Of a stretch of 64,000 bases of DNA, positions 51,762-62,502 are shown one piece after another. The stretch covers positions 372,001 to 436,000 of the forward strand of contig VCMS01000001.1 in NCBI GenBank assembly GCA_022539475.1, read 5' to 3'. The stretch comes from Gracilaria domingensis (lineage: Eukaryota; Rhodophyta; Florideophyceae; Gracilariales; Gracilariaceae). Each line of letters begins with the position of its first letter. The first letter of the stretch is position 1. The notes beneath the pieces were generated by a model. It searched no databases. It had not been told where the DNA came from and saw nothing but the letters and a program-made list of their open reading frames with translations. The position numbers were made by a program, and so were the translations under genes.

Positions 51762-52669
51762 CTACTTCGAAACAACAACCACCGGAACATCGTCTCCCAA
51801 AACAAGTCGGCACCCTTCTCCTTTTCTTTCAAACTGCAAGTCCCTCACAAAACGCTTTTCTTTCATTTCCATTCCCGATACATCCATTGTCACGAATTGG
51901 GGAGCTGGTGTAAACGGGGCGACGTTTATATCAACGTATTTCTGAAGTCGATTGAGCCAACCTCCTTCTCGCAAACCAGGGCTCTTCTCACGATTGATAC
52001 ATATCATTGGCACTCGGACTCTTACAGGTTCATTTTCAGGAGAATAACGAAACGATACCCCCAATGGATACTCTCCAGTTGGATGTATACGAATGTTGTG
52101 GGCAAGAACACGTATTCTTTCAAAAGGTATACTCGAAGTGCTCAGGACCTTTCCATATTCGTTCACTGTGTGTTCTTCTATAGTCAATTCATATAAAGGC
52201 CCCACAAAGCGTGTCTTTCCTCTCTTTTGCACGGCAAACCTACCAGACTGCTTATCCTCAAGAAGAGGGGCTTTTGGAACTTGAAGTATCATGTCAGGAA
52301 TTATATTGCGGCCCTCGACGCAAGCCAATATCCTGTCCGTTAATCAACATCGTCGTCAGTCAGCACACTCTAGCAATGAGAGAAACGTGATGAACTCAGT
52401 ACCGCAACTTACCACGAACCTTCCTTTCGAATCTTTGCCGTAGCTCGTTTATTTCCCTCCCGAAGTCTCCCGGTAACACGGCGATGAAAAAGAGCTGGAT
52501 CTGAAGAATCCAACATGTTTACTTCGTCAATTGCAACACCTCCACTGATATCTTCTGCTTCGTCCCGTACAGCGCTTGCCACAAAACGAAGCCTCTTGAT
52601 CGAATGGTTACATTGCGTAGATTGTAAAACCCCGCTAACGCTCTGAATCGCTTGCCAAGCTCGATACAT
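51762..52669 (-). CDS. organellar ribosomal protein bL25 (L25/TL5/CTC family)
   Basis: Two exons on the minus strand: 52413-52669 and 51762-52332, 275 residues; the 80-nt intron has donor GTAAGT and acceptor CAG and joins KIRKEGSW to ILACVEGRNIIPDMIL in frame. The first 35 residues are basic and Ser-rich, resembling a mitochondrial or plastid presequence. An L25-like N-domain (RREGNKRAT-type, replacing S-R-x-L-R) is followed by the C-terminal TL5-type domain. This has VRVPMICINREKSPGLREGG, WLNRLQKYVDINVAPFTPAP, QFVTMDVSGMEMKEK and VRDLQF. Related bacterial proteins bind 5S rRNA. Moderate divergence suggests an organellar ribosome; which organelle is not clear. Confidence 0.8.
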
Positions 52670-53652
52670 TCTCTACCGACTTCCCAAGCTGAACCAAAAA
52701 AAGTCAACGAGGCAAACCAAAATGTCAGACAAGTTCAGGATATTCAGGCAATGGCTGCTTCACGATTTCAGCGCGCGTAGAGGTTTGTTGTGTCCATGAA
52801 AATACGATATTGTATGATTGCACGATGAGAGGGATCGCGAGTCCGTATGTATGGGATGCTTTGATCGGACTTCAGAGAAAACTCGTTTCGTTGAGCAGTG
52901 GATAATGGTAACTATCGATTTGCTGTTGGATACATATGTTCAATGCGCCATGTATGACTAGGGAGTCCTGATCGTGCATGACGCATTCTCTGTCCCATTC
53001 TGAGGCGGTGTGATTCTGCGACGCGTCCAAAGCATCGCAGATCCTGATTGTACTGTAGCTACACTGGTACCAAAGGAAGTTTTTTGGTTAAAAAAGAGTT
53101 TTCTACAAAAAAGGAAGATAACATACCCTTGGTAGAACGCTTTTGTTCGAAGCACTTCCTCCTGACGAAAGCCAACTCTCTTTTCGCAGCACAAGGGTAT
53201 AAGGCTAGCCCTCCTGGTTACTAAAACGATTTGCAACGATATGGAGTAGCCCTTTCGTTTTGGAGAAGACAAACAGCGGAATTCCGAAGGTAGAACTTTG
53301 CATAGCTGTGAAACTGATCTTTGGTCGGAAGGTTGAATGTGTTTGCCTGAAAGATCGCTGAATGGGATCTCCTTTCACCTTTCTGCAATAATATTATTGC
53401 GCGAAGAGATTCTTTGAACCTGCGTCTACTTCACAACCGTGCCGTTTTTTTCTGGGCAGTTGGCGGCATGTTTGTCAACCATGGGGAAACTTTCCATACG
53501 GGCAAATATGCGGATATTCTAATTCGTAGATTGTGTGTACATGCTGGACTGTCGCATACTTCTTCTTTCACATCAGCTGCTCCTAATTACGAAACAGAGG
53601 TAGGGCTAACTTGATACGCTTTCTTAAAAGTTTCCCTTCCCTCTAAGAGAGG

Positions 53653-53830
53653 CTAAAAGCTTCGAAGGCACTGTCTAATCATGTCTATCAAGGATTTGTC
53701 GTTCGCCAGGGTGAAACTGGCAATTCGTTTCGGCGTGATGCGTTTGTAAGCGGACTCCGAGACACTAAGATGTTTCCGACCGCACAGGGTTTCGTCCCCG
53801 ACGCTTATCGCCTTCGTCTTTCCCTCTTCA
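53653..53830 (-). mobile_element. possible retroelement tail relic
   Basis: A short minus-strand frame ends SESAYKRITPK, then NDKSLIDMIRQCLRSF, parallel to EDKCLIDMIKHDPSSF of the relic at 440-847. Short, so uncertain. Confidence 0.35.
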
Positions 53831-54020
53831 TTCAACCTCAAGAGACCGTCGGCTAAGGGGCACACCACGACAAGGCGCTTCACATGTACCACGTTGGCCG
53901 CTCAGGAAACCATGAGCGACGTTCTATCCACCCAATCTTCATATCAGCGTCACCGTCATCCAAGCCTAGTGTAGTCCGACTGAGAAAACCCTGGAAGAAA
54001 CCCCTTCCAGCGCCCCGATG

Positions 54021-54230
54021 GAGCTATTCCTTCAGAGGGAAAAATTCAGGGAAACGGCGGTAGGATCGTACTCTTACGGACCTGCTCGTGACCTACTGCT
54101 TACGTGCAGCTCAACGGGGGCATTTTAGCCACGTACCGCCCCGGTCCATGAGGGCGACCCGCGAGCTGTTCGATCGCTCGGACGAGTTTAACAACCTCCC
54201 GGGTCGAGTTGTGACCTTCACATGATCCCT
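54021..54230 (+). repeat. dispersed repeat, copy B
   Basis: Counterpart of 51,251-51,480, same strand, more decayed reading frame with stops. Confidence 0.6.
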
Positions 54231-55031
54231 GTGAGCGAATGATATCTCTACTTTAGCCAATCCGAATCCCTTCCTGAATCTGGTTAGTATGAATTGACTG
54301 AGCATGTGTTCGTATTTCTCTGTAAGACATATTACTCGTCTGGTCCCTTCCGCAGGTTATGTGAATTGAAGACGGGAAGAAGAAGAAGACATGCAAGAGC
54401 AGGTTTCTATCAATCCCAAGTCCGAATTCCAGCCGCTTCTGGAGAGGAGCTGGAGCCTATCTTCTTGAATATATTGTTGTCCAACATTTAGGATACCATC
54501 GAATTTCCCACCTCTCCCAAATCTTGACAAAGTACAATGCTTTCATTTATAAGAGAAAAAAGACCCGCAGGAGGGCACAATTTCTGCCTTCGCAATTCAT
54601 AATCTGGCCTTGTGCCGCACAATATGACGCTGAATTATTGGTAGCGGCACTAGGTCTCTATCCCTCGATGTCTAAGTGCAAACTTATATGTCTATAAGCA
54701 CGCTGTGACGCTTTATTCCAGCAAATGCAACTTCTTTGTGGCACCAGAACAGAGAATTCAATTCCCTCTCCTTCGACCAGTTCAAGAACAACTATAAATG
54801 CTCAATGCAAACTGAAGTGCCATCATGGGCTTTAAAAGCTTTCAAAGCATGGTCTATCCTGCTTTCTCGACCAGTACGAAACCCGTTGCCATCGATAGAC
54901 CTGTCGTTTGACCTTTGTGTCCATCAATATCGTGGAACCAAGCGACCAAACTGAAACCCATCGCAGAGAATCATCATTCGAAGACCGAGACAGCACATTC
55001 CTTCTTCTGCCGGACCTTGCCTTAAGAAACA

Positions 55032-57275
55032 ATGTTCAGAATCCTGGTCCTTTTCGTGGTAGTGATCACATTACCGGTACCGTCACGGGCCGCTCCAACC
55101 AAGCGAGTGGTTACCCTGGAAGCCGTTTTTGACTCCACTGATAAGCGCCTTTCTCTGAATTCGAAACAGATTCATGGCCATTACTCTCGATTCATGGAAC
55201 TCTCTGGACAAGGAAATCTTTGTCCAAGAACAATTACTCACTTGAGCGACGGAAGTCATTATGCGAATGGTATTGGTTTGCCTCACAGAGAGATAACGCA
55301 CGATGGAACCCACTGTCAGGATGGTGGACAACTTCTGTTAAAGTATGAAAGAAAGCTCTCATCCGAAGTTGTAGCCAATGTCTTTGGTCTCCAAGACGAT
55401 GTCACCGGATTCAAAGCTTCAATTCGTCGAGTCCTCTTAAGTCTCGATGGATTCTATATCGGTATTGAGAACGTGACGAGGTCCTGCGGCCGTTCTTCTC
55501 TAGCAAACGGGGCTGCCGTAATAATCACATCTGACAGTGAGCCTTTCGGGAAAGAATTTCATATTCCCTTCCATGGCCACCCGAAAGTTATGCTCATAAA
55601 CGACAAACACAAGGCATGTGCGCTCACAAGTACGTGGGGTTCACCATCACCAATTCCTGTGCAGCCAACGGAGACGCAAAAATCTCAATATGGACCGGTC
55701 TCGGCGACCATTTCTTCTTCACCTCCGTCACCCAGTTCACAACCGCTTATGCCCTCTGCCGAAGCGAAGCAGACAACTGCTCCGACTTCCTCACAGGTCA
55801 TACCTTCTTCAACACCACATCAACCCAACGACGATGATAACGTCGACACGTCAGACTCCATGACGCCCGCTTCTACTCCATTGCCTTCGGTTTACGATCG
55901 AGAGTCACCACAGAAGAAGGATACTACTACCGCTTCAACAACTTCTTCGAAAGAACAAAACCAGGCGCACAGATCATCGCCTTCTGGAAAAATGTCCCCC
56001 GAATCACCTACAGCAACACACGCAAGCGTAACAGCTTCTGAAGGAGAGCAATCGTCAACCTCTGTAGCAGCATCTATGATCCCAACCCCTCCAAAGGAGA
56101 CAAAGAAATCAGGGTCAGCAGAAGAAACCATAATGGCAACCGCTTCACCATCCCAATCGGCCACTCAAAGAGTCTCGATAACACCGTCTGCTAGCGCAAC
56201 CCCCAAACCTGCATCAAGCGAAGCAGGTGAGCAACCGTATCCGAGTAGTTCGGATTCCTCACCATCGCCAACAGGAGCACCGCTACAGACATTCCAGTCT
56301 ACTCAGAGTTTCCCTGAACCTTCTCCTGCAACTGTATTGTCCACTGGGCGATCTCCGAAGCCCTCTATCTACCCTGACGCATCGAAGGCACCCAAAGTAG
56401 TGGATATGGCGCCTAGGAGTAGTAGATCTCCAAAAAAGTTGAAGGACATGGGCAAGAAGGGAACGAAATCATCACAGGGAGAGGATATTTTGCTGACTGG
56501 GTCTCGCTCACCCACGGCAAAACCTTCGACCGGAGGTCCTCTCATTTTCTTTGGACAAAAGCCCTCGGCCTCTATGTTACCAAGCCCTGAAGTTACTTCG
56601 ACGCCCTTGGTACAAGAAAGTCCAAGCAAGATGGATGGTCCAGAAATGACTGACGCAGGAGCCTCCCAATCTCCAAAGGCGTCTATAGGGAAGTCTACCA
56701 CGCCATCACCTTCACTTGCAGTAGTGGCAGAAGAAGATGGTTCCGCATGCTTCCCTGCGAATGCCATGGCTGTCGTAGAGAACGGAAAATTCGTTAGAGT
56801 TGAGGACTTGAAAGTTGGAAACAGAGTATTAGTCGGAGATGGTCAATTCTCGGACATTATCGATTTCAGTCATGCTGACAGGAACATTGTTTGGCCGTTT
56901 GATCGGTTCATCACTGCCAGTGGGACCCTTACTGTCACATCTTCTCATTACATTTATACGCAACGAGGGCTCTTACCTGCTGGAGAAGTTTCTGCTTCAG
57001 ACTCGCTGATTCTCTCAAACGGGACGCAAATTGTGGTTGCAGCAAAAACACAGCTTTTCGCTCGTGGTCTCTTTAATCCTCACACATCACTTGGTGATAT
57101 TATCATCGACGGGTTCAAAGCAAGTACGTACACTACTGCGTTGGAACCTACCATCGCCCACGCATTGATGGCTCCTATTCGCCTCCTGGACATGGTGGGA
57201 AGTCGCCCAACTCTCCTGGGTTCAATTGTTCAAAACCCTGCCATCATCAGATATTTCAACATCCGCAGTTCGTAG
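55032..57275 (+). CDS. secreted protein with C-terminal hedgehog-type Hint domain
   Basis: 747 residues. Signal peptide MFRILVLFVVVITLPVPSRA (cleavage near residue 20). An N-terminal globular domain of about 190 residues has several Cys and no recognised family (includes GLPHREITHDGTHCQDGGQL). A Ser/Thr/Pro-rich, probably O-glycosylated linker follows (about 200-565). The Hint/Hog domain begins at Cys573 in SACFPANAMAVV with VRVEDLKVGNRVLVGDGQF, equivalent to CFPGSA in hedgehog. The block B His is His639 in TVTSSHYIYTQRG, and a later block reads STYTTALEPTIAHALMAPIR. Cys and the T-x-x-H are both present, so autocatalytic N-to-S acyl shift and cleavage before Cys573 is likely; whether a sterol is attached is unknown. 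Hog-domain proteins with unrelated N-domains have been noted in red algae and other protists. Confidence 0.88.
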   Translation: MFRILVLFVVVITLPVPSRAAPTKRVVTLEAVFDSTDKRLSLNSKQIHGHYSRFMELSGQGNLCPRTITHLSDGSHYANGIGLPHREITHDGTHCQDGGQLLLKYERKLSSEVVANVFGLQDDVTGFKASIRRVLLSLDGFYIGIENVTRSCGRSSLANGAAVIITSDSEPFGKEFHIPFHGHPKVMLINDKHKACALTSTWGSPSPIPVQPTETQKSQYGPVSATISSSPPSPSSQPLMPSAEAKQTTAPTSSQVIPSSTPHQPNDDDNVDTSDSMTPASTPLPSVYDRESPQKKDTTTASTTSSKEQNQAHRSSPSGKMSPESPTATHASVTASEGEQSSTSVAASMIPTPPKETKKSGSAEETIMATASPSQSATQRVSITPSASATPKPASSEAGEQPYPSSSDSSPSPTGAPLQTFQSTQSFPEPSPATVLSTGRSPKPSIYPDASKAPKVVDMAPRSSRSPKKLKDMGKKGTKSSQGEDILLTGSRSPTAKPSTGGPLIFFGQKPSASMLPSPEVTSTPLVQESPSKMDGPEMTDAGASQSPKASIGKSTTPSPSLAVVAEEDGSACFPANAMAVVENGKFVRVEDLKVGNRVLVGDGQFSDIIDFSHADRNIVWPFDRFITASGTLTVTSSHYIYTQRGLLPAGEVSASDSLILSNGTQIVVAAKTQLFARGLFNPHTSLGDIIIDGFKASTYTTALEPTIAHALMAPIRLLDMVGSRPTLLGSIVQNPAIIRYFNIRSS

Positions 57276-57841
57276 TGCGGGATTTAGTCACCTCGCATAG
57301 CTAGAACTACAGGTAAAATCTCAGCCTTGGTCGAATAGTACTTTCAAGTCGAAGAAACAAAGAGTTCCTACAGAACAGGCGATGCAGTGATATAGAGTTT
57401 ATACAGTTTCGCATGCTCGCGCTTTAACTTGAAATGAGGCAAGCGATAAGTATAATGCAGCGCACAGTGCATGTACCCGTAACCTAGGCAGGAACCGCGG
57501 GACGAGTGTTTAACTTCAGCAAAAACATGGTGACGTCACATTTCCATAGCATCCCCACTCCCTTGAGCACTCATTTCAAGAATAAGAACATTTTTCTTGC
57601 GTCGGGTGATAAGGAATTATTAGGAACTGCTGCAATGCCGGGAAGACTTGAGCTTCAATGAACAATCACTGTAGGATGAACAAATATTGTTGTCCACCTC
57701 CCCGTATATAACAGCAAGGGCTCGGAAGTCAGCCGGCAGCGTTATGCAGACGAGAAAGAGGACGACGTCACCCCTCAGCTAAAAAAGCATATCATAGTTA
57801 GTCCGCTCAGCAAATAAGCTATTTATCGATCTCTACGCATA
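57276..57841. other. convergent intergenic region
   Basis: 565 bp between the convergent Hint-protein and kinase stops; nothing recognised. Confidence 0.4.
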
Positions 57842-59122
57842 TTATTCCGACAGGAAAAAGAAACCGGAGATACGCATGCACGTAACAGCAGGAAGCTTGC
57901 TGTTCGACTCCAACCATTCAGTTAAGACCTTTGGTGTCTTGAAAGTCTTAGCGAGGAACTGAATATCCTCCGTGCAATCGATATCCAAGTCTGCCAGCTT
58001 AGTAACCACATCATCGATTCTTTTTTGAGGCTTACCGGGTAAAGCAGCTCTCACAACTTCTTCCAACTCTTTCCCTTCATATTCCGCTACCACATCACGA
58101 ACAACAGGAATAGGTTCCGGTTCCGGAGCTGGGGCGGGTGCAGGGGGTGGAGCCACAGGTTCGTTCGAACGACGGCCTCGCTCTAACTTCTCGCGTGATT
58201 TGGAACCACGAGAGTTTCCCCTGGACGCTTTTCCGCTGCCACGAGACGACGAAGATGAGTGACTTCCAGCTCGATTATGATCAGAACCACGCCTATGAAG
58301 GTCGCTATCTGCAGGCTCGTAATCAACGAGAAACCAAGGATGTTTCTTTACGTCCTCTAACGAAAACCGCTTCTCGGGATCCTTTTCGAGCAGCTTTGAT
58401 ATCAAATCCTTGGCTTCTGCAGGCATCCATGAGGGATAGTCTACTTTGCAACGATTAATCTGTTCATACAGAAGCGTCATGTCTTCGTTCTGAAATGGTA
58501 GCTGACCCGTTATCAATAGATATAGAATGATACCGCAAGACCAAGCGTCAATCTTCACACCAGAATAGCCATCTTCCGCTCCATTAATGATCTCTGGCGC
58601 ACAGTAATATGGAGTACCACATGCTGTATAAAGCAGGTCGCTTCCACTGACTCCCTTCATAGAAGATACACCGAAGTCGGTGATCTTGAGTGTCCCATTG
58701 CTATCCACGAGGAGATTCTCCGGCTTGAGATCCCTATGACAGACTCCACGACGATGACAATAGTCAATACCATCGATGAGTTGCTGGAAATATTTGCGAG
58801 AAGTTGGTTCGTCCAGTTCGCCCTTTCGTTCAATTTGCTCGAAAAGCTCGCCACCGCGAACAAGGTCCATGACAATATAAAGCTTAGACTTGGAGCTAAG
58901 GACCTCCCGAAGATTAACAATGTTCTTATGGTTGAGAGCCTTCATGATAGCAATTTCGCGACGGACATTGACCGTAAGCTCATTGGCCTTGATGTCGGAC
59001 TTGTCAAGGATTTTGATGGCATATTCTTTGCCAGTTTCTTGATGTTGAGCGAGCTTAACCTTGCCAAAGGTTCCTTGCCCGAGAGTAGAGGTCACGATAT
59101 ACGGTCCGACCCTAGACCCCAT
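57842..59122 (-). CDS. CIPK/SnRK-type Ser/Thr protein kinase
   Basis: 426 residues. The kinase domain spans about residues 8-265: Gly loop LGQGTFGKV, Lys37 in AIKILDK, Glu56 in NVRREIAIM, HRDLKPENLL (Asp131), DFGVSS (Asp149), activation segment ending TACGTPYYCAPE, and RFSLEDVKKHPWF at the end. All catalytic residues are present. The sequence is closest to CAMK-group kinases of the CIPK/SnRK3 and AMPK/SNF1 type. The C-terminal extension is Ser/Arg-rich then Pro-rich (PPPAPAPAPEPEP), with an end domain (EELEEVVRAALPGKPQKRID-like) not recognised; no NAF motif was seen. The final residues (SGFFFLSE) may be intron read-through if a short 3' exon exists. It starts MGSRVG, so N-myristoylation is possible. 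Confidence 0.9.
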   Translation of the reverse strand: MGSRVGPYIVTSTLGQGTFGKVKLAQHQETGKEYAIKILDKSDIKANELTVNVRREIAIMKALNHKNIVNLREVLSSKSKLYIVMDLVRGGELFEQIERKGELDEPTSRKYFQQLIDGIDYCHRRGVCHRDLKPENLLVDSNGTLKITDFGVSSMKGVSGSDLLYTACGTPYYCAPEIINGAEDGYSGVKIDAWSCGIILYLLITGQLPFQNEDMTLLYEQINRCKVDYPSWMPAEAKDLISKLLEKDPEKRFSLEDVKKHPWFLVDYEPADSDLHRRGSDHNRAGSHSSSSSRGSGKASRGNSRGSKSREKLERGRRSNEPVAPPPAPAPAPEPEPIPVVRDVVAEYEGKELEEVVRAALPGKPQKRIDDVVTKLADLDIDCTEDIQFLAKTFKTPKVLTEWLESNSKLPAVTCMRISGFFFLSE

Positions 59123-61008
59123 GATGGAGTGCTATGTGAACTGCAAAGAGAGCGAGAACGGAATGAATGGAGAAGTTGGCGGGAATAGACAGCGTCGTCG
59201 AGATGTGAAGCGCTGACGTGTGTTGTAGTGGAAGGCGAACGAAACACTTGCGAACAATCGGGAACGAGTTGGGACAAAAACAAGCTAGGGAGCTGGTAGG
59301 CTTAGGATTCGGTCGGGGGGACGCAGGGCGGCTGCGGCATGCAGTGAGAACGGAGCGCGACGATGAGCAGCAACGGAAAATGAGGCAGGTCAACAGTGGG
59401 GGGGAGGGGAAACTGGGAAAGCTGAAGAGAGGGCTCCGACAAGAGGGAGTTGCGCGCGCGTTGAGTCGGTTGGACGGCGTAGTAGAAAGTCTGACAGCGT
59501 TGTTGCTGCAGTTGCACAGCAGCAAGTTCGCCTGTTGTGGCCAAGTCCGATGGACTTCGTTTCGTATCTCAACGAGCGACAGCCTGTCCACTGGGAGCCG
59601 AGCGCTCGTTCGATTCCAAAGGTTCGGAAGGGTAAGCCTGCCACGTGTCGCAATGTGGGCCCCGTTGCTCGCGTTTCCTCTTCATGTTTCCATGCGCGGT
59701 TTCGGTGCAGTTGCTTCTGATTTGTCATCGCTGGTTCTGATCCTCTTGGCAAAGCTCACTTGTTGCTGCGCGCGGCAACAGGCACGCGGCACGGCACACG
59801 GCACGCGCGCCGTGCCGGTGCTGCATCGACTGGAGGCTTTGTGCTTCTCTTTTAATCATACTGTACTCTTCATTTTTGTGTCGTCCTCTCAAAGATATCC
59901 GTTGTTTATTGAGTCGAAGGGGAAGGGCGCTTGCAAGCAATAGCCGGTGCAGGGCTTGCCAGGCGCCATTGCCTAACGAGCCAGTCGCAAGCCATCTTCA
60001 TCTCGATCTAGCTGCTCATCCCCGCCGTTGACCGTTTGACTTGCCATCGCCAGTTTTTGCCCTTGAAGCCCGATGGCTTGGGTGAGGATGACGTAACCTA
60101 CATACGTTAACACATCCCCCCATGTCATACGCCGTCACTTCCAGTCTTTTGGAGAGCATGCGAAAGGACCCCCGCCAACTGCAGCGCTAGAGCCCCGTTT
60201 TTCATACACTAGCTAGCTCTGGCGTACTGTCCTCTTCGCTGTTTCTAGTTTACTTGCTGCTGAGTAAGTCTGTTACATCCATCCCTTCTTTTTGCATCAC
60301 TCACATCACCAGAAACGACTCCTATTGTGGCAAGAAAATCACGTATGTATGCTGCAAGTGTGTTGTGTGATGTTTTCGCCTCATCCTCTTCGTTCCTCTT
60401 AGGATGCGATGCTTCAAAGTAGAAAGAAAGGATTTTAGAAGGCTAGCCCTCCTTACCTGCTCGTCCACCATGAACCCAAAGCAATACATGCGTGGCAGTT
60501 TCCACGAGTTTTTCATTGCATATGCGAACACGCAAATGAAAGAGAGAGAGAGATGTGAACACGCGCTGCATGATTTCAATTCGGAGTGGAAACGATGATG
60601 GCAAAGATTACCTTGTTGAGAGCGGGCGTCCAGGCCCGTCGAGACAGGGAAGAGTGCCACGACGATTACAAGCGTGACTGTGGTCGTCGTGTGCCAATTC
60701 TGTGCCGAAGTGCGTAGATGCAGTGAAGACAGTGAAGATGCTCGAGGCCTCGCCGACCACAAGGACGGCTCTCTGCTTATTGTTAGAGAAGTGTCTGACA
60801 TTATTGGCAGACTATGGCGGATGTTCAACAAATAGGAGGCGGAGACTAACGCAGGTGTCTCCCACATGGGAGGCCGGGGAAGCAGCTGATTCTGCGTCTA
60901 GTTCCTGACCGATACAGCTGTCGCGTGATAGAAATTGTTGTGCGTAGACAATTGTCGTGCTTGAGATAATACGAGGATCCCGGTAACCCGACTGAAGATA
61001 CTCAAACG
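59123..61008. other. intergenic region, kinase promoter and HORMA 3' side
   Basis: GC-rich promoter up to about 59,850, including a GGCACGC-rich stretch (59,780-59,815). From 60,300 to 61,000 the minus strand probably holds remaining exon(s) of the HORMA gene. Candidate reading: LTFEYLQSGYRDPRIIS at about 60,955-61,020, but no unique splice set could be fixed. Confidence 0.4.
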
Positions 61009-61542
61009 TCAAGGACGACGAGGAAGATACCACACGTAGCCCGCGACATGCCATGAGCCCAGATCCAGCCGTCCTACGTCTCTTCCCACTCCTTGCACAG
61101 AATGTTTTAACTCAAACGAAGAAGAATTAGTGGTGCGGATGACAACGTGTGCAACCGTATTTCTCTCAGGCAAACCAGCGACACAGAGCCGAAGCTTGCG
61201 CAACATACATTCAGCCTGTTGCTGGGCATTTTCAGCACAGAGCTCGGAGACACCTTTCGTAATCTTTAGTTGGTACAATTCTACTATGTTTCCTTCTTCC
61301 ATGATAAGCATTTGCACAGTCCCCTCTCTGATGGCGCGCCCGTCTTTCGCGTCTCGAAGCCAAGCGAAAAGACCATAATGTTGCAAACTACAATCACGCC
61401 AATCGGAAAGCACGAGGGCTGGTACGTTACCGACACCAAAACGAGCTCTTTTGAAAGAGGCGGCAGGAAGGATTCCTCGATCCTCTGCTGCTGTACAGAG
61501 CCAAGCAGTGAGGAATGTGGTCGCGAGATTGACGCTCGACAT
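61009..61542 (-). CDS. HORMA domain protein (Hop1/ASY1-like), 5' exon, 3' end uncertain
   Basis: Open frame of 177 codons starting MSSVNLATTFLTAWLC at 61542. HORMA-type features in order: helix ATTFLTAWLCTAAEDRGILP, the FGVGNVPALVLSDW segment matching VPAL in plant ASY1, a helix with LFAWLRDAKDGRAIREG, the beta strands VQMLIMEEGNIVELYQLKIT, then AECMLRKLRLCVAGLPERNT. HORMAD/Hop1 proteins organise meiotic chromosome axes. The closing part (after LPERNT) does not fit and probably runs into an intron; the true 3' exons lie below 61,100. Only the exon-like N-terminal 120 residues are supported. Its presence suggests a sexual cycle or a Mad2-like role. Confidence 0.55.
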   Translation of the reverse strand: MSSVNLATTFLTAWLCTAAEDRGILPAASFKRARFGVGNVPALVLSDWRDCSLQHYGLFAWLRDAKDGRAIREGTVQMLIMEEGNIVELYQLKITKGVSELCAENAQQQAECMLRKLRLCVAGLPERNTVAHVVIRTTNSSSFELKHSVQGVGRDVGRLDLGSWHVAGYVWYLPRRP

Positions 61543-61902
61543 TTAGACTTCGAGAAACTATGCGCGGTGTGCCTGTTCGAAACGGCGGGCTCTGGACCTA
61601 GCCTCAAGGATACGGAGATTATTAGAGCTATGCTCTGCGACGTGTGAAAGAACAGCTTGCAAACTTGAGTGCTTTATTGATTTCGCTCCGGAGCAGCGAA
61701 GCACGGGCAAGCGGCGCATCAAGATTTGCGTTTCGGCCTTAGGGCTGAGTCCATGAAGTGGGAAGTGCTAACGCTTCCTTTTCGACATAGATGCATCTGT
61801 GGTGCCCTCTCTCTCTTTTATAGGCACACTAGTTCAATATGTGGCTAACGAAACTGTATTGTACACTTTGATCCCTTTATAGCAGTAAACGACATATGCA
61901 CA

Positions 61903-62502
61903 CTACAAAGTATATTCCATGAAGGGACCATTTCTTTCGATCAAAACGAAACCCTTTGCGTTTCTCACTCTCCTGAGTTCCGAAAGGGAAGGCCCGAAAA
62001 AGTGGCGACTGTCTTTCTCCAGGGTCTCAAAGCTCTGCACTCTCCTGTATATGGTGCTGTCTTTCTCGACCCGCGGACCTCGAATTTGAATGAGCGGGGG
62101 TCCAAAGGTAGATTTGGCGTGCATCTGGTCGTACGCAATGATGCGCTCTCTCACATGAGAAGATTGCCTCTTCTTGATTTCTCTTTCCAGCTCAGGGTCA
62201 AACTCGTCGGAGAAGGTTTGAACAAACTCATCACTATCAAGCGATGCACTACTAGAGGGCTTGGTGGGGGAAGCGGAAGTGGATTTGCCGATTGATGAAG
62301 TGGAAAACTCGCGATCACCGCTGTACTTGGAGCAGGTGCTAAGTTTGGAAGCTCCTGGCGACAGGCGATACTCTGATGTGCTTGACAAATCGGATCGGTG
62401 TGGGGAGCGTAACAGACGGCGGAAGATGTTCGCATTGCGGCGGCGGGTGCTGGTACTAGATGAAGTGGAGGCTGGCTCCACAGGCGAACCGAAACATCCC
62501 AT
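61903..62502 (-). CDS. small, putatively N-myristoylated protein, unknown
   Basis: 199 residues, starting MGCFGSPVEPASTSSSTSTR: Gly2, Cys3 and Ser6 fit an N-myristoylation and palmitoylation signal. The first 80 residues are Ser/Thr/Arg-rich and disordered. The C-terminal half is more ordered (FVQTFSDEFDPELEREIKKR, RERIIAYDQMHAKSTFGPPL, IYRRVQSFETLEKD). No family recognised. Divergent from the partial gene at the right end. Probably a membrane-associated regulatory protein. Confidence 0.6.
   Translation of the reverse strand: MGCFGSPVEPASTSSSTSTRRRNANIFRRLLRSPHRSDLSSTSEYRLSPGASKLSTCSKYSGDREFSTSSIGKSTSASPTKPSSSASLDSDEFVQTFSDEFDPELEREIKKRQSSHVRERIIAYDQMHAKSTFGPPLIQIRGPRVEKDSTIYRRVQSFETLEKDSRHFFGPSLSELRRVRNAKGFVLIERNGPFMEYTL

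Larger units (their letters stand above)
52670..55031. other. gene-free region with repeats
   Basis: Intergenic 2.4 kb between divergent genes. Contains an even palindrome at 53,385-53,400 (GCAATAAT/ATTATTGC), a possible minus-strand retroelement tail at about 53,653-53,830 (ANDKSLIDMIRQ), and dispersed repeat copy B at 54,021-54,230. No gene supported. Confidence 0.45.

Noticed and set aside
59218-59943. 241-codon plus-strand frame in the kinase promoter
   Set aside because: Lies antisense to the kinase 5' leader in GC-rich DNA, with no domain pattern.
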